Origin: Pseudoflavonifractor_A sp022772585
GTDB taxonomy: Bacteria > Bacillota > Clostridia > Oscillospirales > Oscillospiraceae
Direction of reading: 5' to 3'
Assembly (NCBI RefSeq): GCF_052065415.1
Contig: NZ_JBQHUB010000006.1
Location: 1 to 64,000 of the forward strand
DNA length: 64,000 nt
Below the pieces are notes generated by a model, which was given only the letters and a program-made list of their open reading frames with translations, did not search any database and had not been told where the DNA came from. Numbering within the stretch: position 1 is the first letter of the stretch; the number at the start of each line of letters is the position of its first letter. Shown one piece after another: positions 58,707 to 64,000 of the stretch. The translations under genes were made by a program, and so were the position numbers.

Positions 58707-59358
58707 GGGAGGCCACCATCTCCCGGGAGAGGGCCAGCAGCTTCCGGGTGGCCTCCCCCACGTCCTTCTGGGCGAAGATGGCGGAGACCACGGCCACGCC
58801 GTCCACCCCACTGCCTTTGAGCTCCAGAATGTTCCCGGCGCTGATGCCGCCGATGGCCACCACCGGGATGGTCACCGCGTCGCAGATGGCCCGGAGCTGG
58901 GGCACGCTCAGGCATTTGGCGTCCTTCTTGGTGGTGGTGCCGAACACCGCCCCCACGCCGATATAGTCGGCCCCGGCCCGCTCCGCCGCCAGGGCGGTCT
59001 CCACCGTGTTGGCCGAGATGCCCAGGATCTTGTCCGGACCGATCATGGCCCGCACGTCCTTGCCCACGATGTCGGACTGGCCCACATGGACCCCGTCAGC
59101 CCCGATCTCCAGGGCAATCCCGATATCGTCGTTGACCACAAAGGGCACATGGTACTCTTCGGCCAGCGCCTTCAGCGCCCGGGCCTCGGCGAGAAAGGAA
59201 TCGCGGCAGAGCTCCTTCTCCCGGATCTGGAGGAAGGTGGCCCCGTTTTTCAGCACCGTCTCCACCTCCTGGGCCAGGGTGTGCTCCCCCAGCCAGGTGC
59301 GGTCAGTGACGGCGTACAGCAGCATGGACTGCCGGATCTCATCCCTGGTAAATCTCAT
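58699..59358 (-). CDS. thiE: Thiamine-phosphate synthase
   Basis: ThiE joins HMP-diphosphate and thiazole phosphate to give thiamine phosphate. The 219-residue TIM barrel shows ATFLQIREKEL, VNDDIGIALEIGADGVHVGQSD, DYIGVGAVFGTTTKKDA and VVAIGGISAGN, which bind the two phosphates. An AGGAG site lies within the end of thiM, giving a 20-base overlap. Confidence 0.96.
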   Translation of the reverse strand: MRFTRDEIRQSMLLYAVTDRTWLGEHTLAQEVETVLKNGATFLQIREKELCRDSFLAEARALKALAEEYHVPFVVNDDIGIALEIGADGVHVGQSDIVGKDVRAMIGPDKILGISANTVETALAAERAGADYIGVGAVFGTTTKKDAKCLSVPQLRAICDAVTIPVVAIGGISAGNILELKGSGVDGVAVVSAIFAQKDVGEATRKLLALSREMVASHG

Positions 59359-60175
59359 AGCGTACTCCTTGTATCAGTTGTGTCTCGGTCAGGTTAAAGA
59401 CCGCGTCGATCAGATCGTTGCGGAAGGTGGCGTTGCCGGTGCCGTTTTGAAGGCGGCGGACCTCAGCCGCCTCTCCCGCCACGCCCATGGCAGCCATGGC
59501 GGCGGCCGCCGCGGCCAGGGGCCGGCCGGGACTGGCGGCGCAGAAGGCCCCGGTGAGGGCGGTGAGCATACAGCCGCTGCCGGTGATGCGGGCCATGGTG
59601 GGACAGCCGCCCCGCAGGAGGATGGTCTCTTCCCCGTCAGTGACGATGTCCACCGCGCCGGACACCGCCGCCACCGTGCCGGTGCGCCGGGCCAATCCCC
59701 GGGCCAGCTCCACCGTCCGGGACAGATTTTCTTCGGTCACCGCGTCGGCGGCGCTGACGTCCACCCCGCTGCCGCCGCTCCCGCCGCCGGCCAGTGCCTT
59801 GATCTCGGAGGCATTGCCCCGGATGACGGCAAAGCGCAGGTCGGAGAGCAGCCGGGCCGAGGCCTCCCGCCGCAGGGTGGTGACGCCGGCGGCCACCGGG
59901 TCCAGCACCACAGGTATGCCCAGCTCATTGGCCTTTTTCCCGGCCAGAAGCATGGCCTCTACGTCCCCGATGGCCCCCAGGTTGCACACCAGGGCGTTCA
60001 CACCGGCCACTGCTTCCTCCACCTCCCGGATGTCGTGGGCCATGGTGGGGGAGCCGCCGGCGGCCAGAATGATGTTGGCGCAGTCGTTGACAGTGACGAA
60101 ATTGGTGATGCACTGCACCAGGGGCGCGGTATCCCGCACCGCCCGGAGGCAGGCGGCAAAATCGGTCTCTCGCAT
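59339..60175 (-). CDS. thiM: Hydroxyethylthiazole kinase
   Basis: ThiM phosphorylates salvaged thiazole alcohol. The 278-residue ribokinase-fold enzyme has PLVQCITNFVTVNDCANIILAAGGSPTMAHD (about 18-48), NLGAIG, LDPVAAG and the catalytic GSGCMLTALTGAF (about 200). It lies 10 bp after thiW. Confidence 0.96.
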   Translation of the reverse strand: MRETDFAACLRAVRDTAPLVQCITNFVTVNDCANIILAAGGSPTMAHDIREVEEAVAGVNALVCNLGAIGDVEAMLLAGKKANELGIPVVLDPVAAGVTTLRREASARLLSDLRFAVIRGNASEIKALAGGGSGGSGVDVSAADAVTEENLSRTVELARGLARRTGTVAAVSGAVDIVTDGEETILLRGGCPTMARITGSGCMLTALTGAFCAASPGRPLAAAAAAMAAMGVAGEAAEVRRLQNGTGNATFRNDLIDAVFNLTETQLIQGVRYEIYQG

Positions 60176-60185
60176 GGCCGGCCTC

Positions 60186-60719
60186 TTACCGGTTGAGCTG
60201 GTCCAGCATCCGGTCCAGGGTGCCGGAGCGCTTGAGGATCAGGATCACCGCGCAGCCCAGCAGACCGCCCATCAGGGAGGAGGGGGTGTAAGCCGGGATA
60301 TAGAAGAAGGGGGAGTGCTTGGGCAGGCCGTAGAACATGCGCATCAGGGGATAGGCCACCATGGCGCTGATGAAGCCGGTGCCGATGACCTCGCCGATAA
60401 GGGCGGCCCACAGCTTTTTGGTCTTCTGGTAGAGCAGGCCGGAGAGGAAGGCGCCGAAGATGGCGCCCACCACCGCCTGGATGGTACGGCCGGTCATCAT
60501 GCGCATCAGTCCGGTGAGCAGGGCGGCGGCAAAGCCGTACCAGGGCCCCAGGAACACGGCGCCGATCACGTTGCAGAAGTGCTGGAAGGGCGCCATGGAG
60601 GGGAAGTACACGAAGGTGGAGAGCACGAAGCCCAGGCAGGCCAGCATGGCGGTGAGCACCATCTTGCGCACGGAGAGGGTCCCCCGGACCACAGCAGTTT
60701 TACTTGCAGTAGATTTCAT
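60186..60719 (-). CDS. thiW: ThiW, predicted thiazole transporter (ECF S component)
   Basis: A 177-residue membrane protein with five or six hydrophobic segments matching ThiW, which is found under TPP riboswitches next to thiM in Firmicutes and is thought to import thiazole. MAPFQHFCNVIGAVFLGPWYGFAAALLTGLMR is the recognisable core. The start at 60719 lies nine bases after GGAAAGGA; an ATG three codons earlier touches that site. No ECF energising subunits are in the window. Confidence 0.9.
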   Translation of the reverse strand: MKSTASKTAVVRGTLSVRKMVLTAMLACLGFVLSTFVYFPSMAPFQHFCNVIGAVFLGPWYGFAAALLTGLMRMMTGRTIQAVVGAIFGAFLSGLLYQKTKKLWAALIGEVIGTGFISAMVAYPLMRMFYGLPKHSPFFYIPAYTPSSLMGGLLGCAVILILKRSGTLDRMLDQLNR

Positions 60720-60740
60720 AGTAAACATTCCTTTCCGTTG

Positions 60741-61037
60741 TTATGATTTCTGGTATTTCGCGGTCTTATCGTCGATGGTCCACACGCCGCCGGGCTTGTA
60801 GCTGATCTTCACATAGCTCATGACGCTGGGGGCCCCCGCCCGGATGCAGATGCGCTGGCACTCCTTCACGATGTCCATGAGGGCGTCCAGTTCCCCCTCC
60901 AGAGTGGTCTCAAAGGGGCCCACCACATAGTGTAACCCGGTGGAGGCAATATAGGCGATGACCTCGTCCACGATGCGGCGGGTCTCCTCCTGCTCCAGCA
61001 CCTTGGGCAGGACCTGAATGGCAACGCTGGCGTCCAT
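60741..61037 (-). CDS. Thiamine-binding protein of the MTH1187/YkoF family
   Basis: A 98-residue cytosolic protein with the ferredoxin-like fold of MTH1187/YqgV, relatives of the thiamine-binding YkoF. Landmarks are VAIQVLPKVL, YVVGPFETTLEGELDALMDIVKECQR and VKISYKPGG. It probably binds thiamine or hydroxymethylpyrimidine. Its ATG shares a base with the thiD stop (TGATG). Confidence 0.85.
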   Translation of the reverse strand: MDASVAIQVLPKVLEQEETRRIVDEVIAYIASTGLHYVVGPFETTLEGELDALMDIVKECQRICIRAGAPSVMSYVKISYKPGGVWTIDDKTAKYQKS

Positions 61038-61837
61038 CACTGCACCGCGCCCCCTTCCGGCACGGCGTAGTTGTGCTTGAGGGGGCCGCTGCCCGCGCCC
61101 AGGTCCAGCCCGGCCTCCATGGCGGCGGTGATGTAGGCCTTGGCCTTCCCCACCGCCGTGGGCAGATCGCAGCCCAGGGCCAGGAAGGAGGCGATGGCGG
61201 AGGACAGGGTGCAGCCCGAGCCGTGGTTGTTGGGGTTGTCCACCCGGGGAGAGCGGTACCAGTGGGCCTGTCCGTCCAGCCACAGCAGGTCGTCCGCCGT
61301 GTCGGTCAGGTGGCCGCCCTTGATGAGCACGCCGCCGGCCACCGAAGGGGCGATGGCCCGGGCCGCCCGGAGCATGTCCTCCTCCCCCTCGATGGCAAAG
61401 CCGCACAGCCGCTCCGCCTCCGGGATATTGGGGGTGATGACGGCGGCCAGGGGGAAGAGCTCCCCGGTCAGCGCGGCGACGGCGCCCTCCTGCATCAGGC
61501 TGCTGCCGCTGGTGGCCACCATAACGGGGTCCACCACCACATGCCGGGCCTTGTACTCCCGCAGCTTGGCGGCGATGGCCCGGATGATATCCCCGTTGGA
61601 CACCATGCCGATCTTCACCGCGTCGGGCCGGATGTCCTGAAAGATGCAGTCCAGCTGGAGGGAGACAAAGTCCGGCGTGGCCTCCATCACGCCGTAGACG
61701 CCGGTGGTGTTCTGGGCGGTGAGGGCGGTGATGGCGCTCATGCCGTACACCCCCAGGCAGGTCATGGTCTTGAGATCGGCCTGAATGCCGGCCCCGCCGC
61801 TGGAGTCGCTGCCCGCGATGGTAAGTACCTTCTTCAT
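61037..61837 (-). CDS. thiD: Hydroxymethylpyrimidine (phosphate) kinase
   Basis: ThiD phosphorylates HMP twice to the diphosphate used by ThiE. The 266-residue ribokinase-fold enzyme begins MKKVLTIAGSDSSGGAGIQADLKT, the usual ThiD opening, and has VDPVMVATSG and the catalytic NNHGSGCTLSSAIASFLALG (about 205). The start at 61837 follows AAAGGA. It is the first gene after the TPP riboswitch. Confidence 0.96.
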   Translation of the reverse strand: MKKVLTIAGSDSSGGAGIQADLKTMTCLGVYGMSAITALTAQNTTGVYGVMEATPDFVSLQLDCIFQDIRPDAVKIGMVSNGDIIRAIAAKLREYKARHVVVDPVMVATSGSSLMQEGAVAALTGELFPLAAVITPNIPEAERLCGFAIEGEEDMLRAARAIAPSVAGGVLIKGGHLTDTADDLLWLDGQAHWYRSPRVDNPNNHGSGCTLSSAIASFLALGCDLPTAVGKAKAYITAAMEAGLDLGAGSGPLKHNYAVPEGGAVQ

Positions 61838-61874
61838 ATCATCAGTCCTTTCCAAAAATCCGATGCGGTAAATG

Positions 61875-61907
61875 AAAAAGCGGGACGTCCCTTCCGGGAC
61901 GTCCCGC
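61875..61907 (-). terminator. TPP-riboswitch expression-platform terminator
   Basis: A 12-bp stem (GCGGGACGTCCC and its complement) is followed on the minus strand by CTTTTTC. It lies between the aptamer and thiD. Confidence 0.88.
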
Positions 61908-61972
61908 CTCAAGCGTCGTCAGAATCCGTTTCCTCCATGCGGAGGAGACTCCGCACGTTACTCTGTGCCGCG

Positions 61973-62055
61973 TCCCTACGTTGGCATTACCCACATCAGG
62001 TAAGGTCGAGGGACTCGCCCCTCCTCTCAGCCTCCTCGCGGAAGCTCCCTTGCGG
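61973..62055 (-). promoter_or_regulatory. TPP riboswitch (THI box)
   Basis: On the minus strand the consensus appears in order: GGGAGCTTCC, GGCTGAGAGGAGGGG, CCTTACCTGATGTGGGTAAT, GCCAACGTAGGGA. It senses thiamine diphosphate and should terminate transcription of the eleven-gene operon when the vitamin is plentiful. Confidence 0.95.
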
Positions 62056-62060
62056 TTTTT

Positions 62061-62089
62061 ATTGTAGGACAAACCTTTGTCCCTGTCAA
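62061..62089 (-). promoter_or_regulatory. thi operon promoter
   Basis: On the minus strand TTGACA (62084-62089) and TACAAT (62061-62066) are 17 bp apart, directly upstream of the TPP riboswitch. Confidence 0.92.
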
Positions 62090-62120
62090 GAAAAAAAGAG
62101 GCATGCCGCGGGCATGCCTC
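62090..62120 (-). terminator. Terminator of the NSS transporter gene
   Basis: The stem GAGGCATGCC with its complement is followed on the minus strand by a run of seven T residues that touches the thi -35 box. Confidence 0.92.
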
Positions 62121-62149
62121 CTTTGGTGCCGGGACCATCTGCCGGGCAC

Positions 62150-63571
62150 TTACAGTCCCAGCAGGTCCTTCAACATCCGGATAAAATGAAATTTCTGCTC
62201 ATATCCCACGACAAAGATGATGAGCACGATGACGGGCAGGATCCAGGTGAAGTAGAACCGCAGGCTCGCCGGGAATTTGATGCCCTCGCCGGTGTCAGCC
62301 TCCTTCAGGAACTTGCGGTAGCCCCAGCCAAAGCGCTCCGGCGTCACGCAGAAGAGCAGGTAGAGCAGTGAGCCCAGGGGCAGCAGGTTGTTGGAGACGA
62401 TGAAATCCTCCACGTCCAGCACGCCGCCCACCATGGGCACCTGGAGCCCGGAGAGCACATTGAAGCCCAGCAGGCAGGGCAGGCTGAGCAGGAAGATGAG
62501 CACGGTGTTCACGGCCACCGCCTTGTTCCGGCTCCAGCCCCACTTGTCCATACAGCAGGAGAGGATGTTCTCAAACACGGCAATGACGGTGGACATGGCC
62601 GCGAAGGACATGAACACGAAGAACAGCGCGCCCCACAGCCGGCCGCCGGGCATGGCGTTGAAAATATTGGGCAGGGTGATGAAGATCAGGCTGGGGCCCG
62701 CGTCGGGCTGCACGCCGAAGGCGAATGCGGAGGGGAAGATAATCAGGCCCGCCACAAAGGCCACGCCGGTGTCCAGCAGCGTTACGTTGATGGCTTCACC
62801 CATCAGACGGCGCTCCTTGCCGATGTAGCTGCCAAAGATGGCCATGGCGCCAATGCCCAGGCTCAGAGTGAAGAAGGCCTGGCCCATGGCGGCAAACACT
62901 GTCTCGCCCAGGATAAAGTCCCCCTGGGCGTTATGAACGAGATTGCCGAAGTCGGGTTTCAGGTAAAACTCCAGGCCTGCCCCGGCGCCGGGCAGAGTCA
63001 CCGCCCGGACGGCCAGCACCACCATCAGCACCAGCAGGCAGAGCATCATGGATTTGTTGACCTTCTCCACGCCGTTCTGCAATCCCCGGCTGCACACCAG
63101 CATGCCCAGGGCCACTACCAGGCCCATAAACAGGATCTGGATGCCGGGGTCGGCCGTCATATCCCCAAAGATCTGCGCCACGCCGGCGGCGTCATGGCCC
63201 ACAAAGTCGCCCTTGGCCATCTTGATGAAATACAGGAGCAGCCAGCCGGCAATGGTGGTGTAGAACATCATCAGCAGGTAATTGCCCGCCATGCCGAACC
63301 AGCCGTACCAGTGCCATCTGGTCCCTTTGGGCTCCAGCTCCTGAAAAGAGCAGACCACGCTCTTCCGGCTGGCCCGGCCCACGGCAAATTCCATGACCAT
63401 GATGGGCAGGCCCATGATGAACAGGAAAAACAGGTACACCAGAACGAAGGCCGCGCCTCCATACTGTCCCACGATATACGGAAAACGCCACACGTTCCCC
63501 AATCCGATGGCGCACCCGGCCGATATGAGCACAAAGCCCAGCCGGGAGGCAAAGGTTTCTCTCTCCTTCAC
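62150..63571 (-). CDS. Sodium-dependent transporter (NSS/SNF family)
   Basis: A 473-residue membrane protein with about eleven or twelve hydrophobic segments matching the neurotransmitter:sodium symporter family (LeuT-like). The first helix carries the unwound sodium/substrate motif GCAIGLGNVWRFPYIVGQYGGAAF (about 18-41). Bacterial relatives import amino acids such as tryptophan, tyrosine or leucine with sodium. The substrate here is unknown. It has its own promoter and terminator. Confidence 0.93.
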   Translation of the reverse strand: MKERETFASRLGFVLISAGCAIGLGNVWRFPYIVGQYGGAAFVLVYLFFLFIMGLPIMVMEFAVGRASRKSVVCSFQELEPKGTRWHWYGWFGMAGNYLLMMFYTTIAGWLLLYFIKMAKGDFVGHDAAGVAQIFGDMTADPGIQILFMGLVVALGMLVCSRGLQNGVEKVNKSMMLCLLVLMVVLAVRAVTLPGAGAGLEFYLKPDFGNLVHNAQGDFILGETVFAAMGQAFFTLSLGIGAMAIFGSYIGKERRLMGEAINVTLLDTGVAFVAGLIIFPSAFAFGVQPDAGPSLIFITLPNIFNAMPGGRLWGALFFVFMSFAAMSTVIAVFENILSCCMDKWGWSRNKAVAVNTVLIFLLSLPCLLGFNVLSGLQVPMVGGVLDVEDFIVSNNLLPLGSLLYLLFCVTPERFGWGYRKFLKEADTGEGIKFPASLRFYFTWILPVIVLIIFVVGYEQKFHFIRMLKDLLGL

Positions 63572-63643
63572 AGGCGGTATTCCTCCTCACATTTCCTCAG
63601 GGGTGCGGCGCTCTCTCCCGCCGCATTCCGAACATATGGTGAC

Positions 63644-63672
63644 ATTTTACCTGTTTTCCCCCCTATTGTCAA
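63644..63672 (-). promoter_or_regulatory. Promoter of the NSS transporter gene
   Basis: On the minus strand TTGACA (63667-63672) and TAAAAT (63644-63649) are 17 bp apart. Confidence 0.85.
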
Positions 63673-63700
63673 CGAAATCAGGCGTTCCGCCCCCGCCGGT

Positions 63701-63729
63701 TTGACATTTGGGCTCTGTTCCGATAGAAT
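63701..63729 (+). promoter_or_regulatory. Promoter of the MBOAT gene
   Basis: TTGACA (63701-63706) and TAGAAT (63724-63729) are 17 bp apart, divergent from the NSS promoter and about 30 bp from it. Confidence 0.88.
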
Positions 63730-63760
63730 AGTTTCTACTTGGAAAAAGGTGGTGCGTTTT

Positions 63761-64000
63761 GTGGCCTTCCTCTCCGCCCGCTATCTGCTGTTCTTCCCGC
63801 TGGTGACAATTCTGTACTACCTGGCGCCCGGCCGGGCCAAGGCCCCCCTTCTGCTTGCGGCCAGCTGGGTCTTTTACCTGTGCACCGGGCCCCGGTATTT
63901 CCCCTTCCTGCTGGCTGTGATCCTGATCTCCTACGCCGCCGGGCTGCTCATGGAGCGCCGGCACAAAAAGGCGGTGCTGGCTGTCTCCCTGATTCTGTGC
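63761..64000 (+). CDS. MBOAT-family O-acyltransferase, N-terminal part
   Basis: The open frame runs off the window after 80 codons. Its start, FLSARYLLFFPLVTILYYLAP followed by FYLCTGPRYFPFLLAVILISYAAGLL, has the pattern of the AlgI/DltB/PatA acyltransferases that O-acylate polysaccharides from a membrane-bound donor. The proposed start is GTG 63761, eight bases after AAGGTGG; GTG 63752 is also possible. The catalytic histidine lies beyond the window. Confidence 0.75.
   Translation, partial: MAFLSARYLLFFPLVTILYYLAPGRAKAPLLLAASWVFYLCTGPRYFPFLLAVILISYAAGLLMERRHKKAVLAVSLILC

Noticed and set aside
58706..58811. Longer start of the HAD phosphatase
   Set aside because: The extra 35 residues overlap thiE in another frame and are Trp/Pro/Gly-rich. 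The start at 58706 begins two residues before the usual HAD N terminus.

Overview
This window is a 64-kb stretch of a high-GC Firmicute chromosome. The best fit is a gut-type Clostridium relative of the Oscillospiraceae (Flavonifractor/Lawsonibacter-like); this placement is inferred. The pointers are strong AGGAGG ribosome sites, sigma-A type promoters with 17-bp spacers, T-box, lysine and TPP RNA regulators, a CIRCE operator, the rplU-prp-rpmA gene order, FabK instead of FabI, and the acpP-accBCDA-fab cluster. Most of it is core metabolism. There is no CRISPR array, intact phage or intact insertion sequence.

Layout. 0.2-5.4 kb, minus strand: serine biosynthesis (serC, serA, a DUF1015 gene) and an alanine-dehydrogenase-like enzyme. 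5.5-11.5 kb, plus: a lysine riboswitch followed by a complete five-gene peptide-type ABC transporter. 11.6-14.1 kb, minus: obg and the L21/Prp/L27 genes. 14.1-16.2 kb: a metallophosphoesterase and a TraX-like membrane protein. 16.2-18.3 kb: htpG behind a perfect CIRCE operator. 18.4-19.9 kb: two very small HPr/Crh-like genes interleaved with two copies of a 254-bp, six-hairpin repeat. 20.0-23.5 kb: selA, selB and tRNA-Sec (selC). 23.6-25.2 kb: an ADP-ribosylglycohydrolase and a cell-wall amidase. 25.4-31.2 kb, minus: fruR-fruK-fruA-ptsH-ptsI, a self-contained fructose PTS operon. 31.4-31.8 kb: an apparently noncoding transcript of about 345 nt with its own promoter and terminator. 31.8-35.5 kb: an M28 peptidase and a MATE exporter. 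35.5-36.5 kb: a decayed patch with gene relics, short repeats, one tRNA-Arg and two tRNA relics. 36.7-40.3 kb: typA, a stalk-domain secreted protein and an acetyltransferase. 40.3-50.3 kb, plus: the complete fatty-acid synthesis operon with an operator at its head and a MarR-family gene at its tail. 50.3-53.6 kb: an orphan ATPase and cstA behind a T-box leader. 53.7-62.1 kb, minus: an eleven-gene thiamine salvage operon under a TPP riboswitch. 62.1-64 kb: an NSS-family transporter and the start of an MBOAT acyltransferase.

How it fits together. The thi operon appears to hold a whole route for recycling degraded thiamine: ThiXYZ uptake, an M20 amidohydrolase, TenA, ThiD, ThiM, ThiE and a phosphatase. 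The fru operon carries its own EI and HPr. The fab operon has its likely repressor at the far end.

The most unusual content is the pair of equal-length repeats at 18710-18963 and 19584-19837. Several of their hairpin stems differ in sequence between the copies but remain base-paired, and each copy has its own 8-bp flanking duplication. Next come the orphan RNA at 31430-31775, the His-less HPr-like pair, and a tRNA-Arg in which the normally invariant G19-C56 tertiary pair reads as U19-A56.
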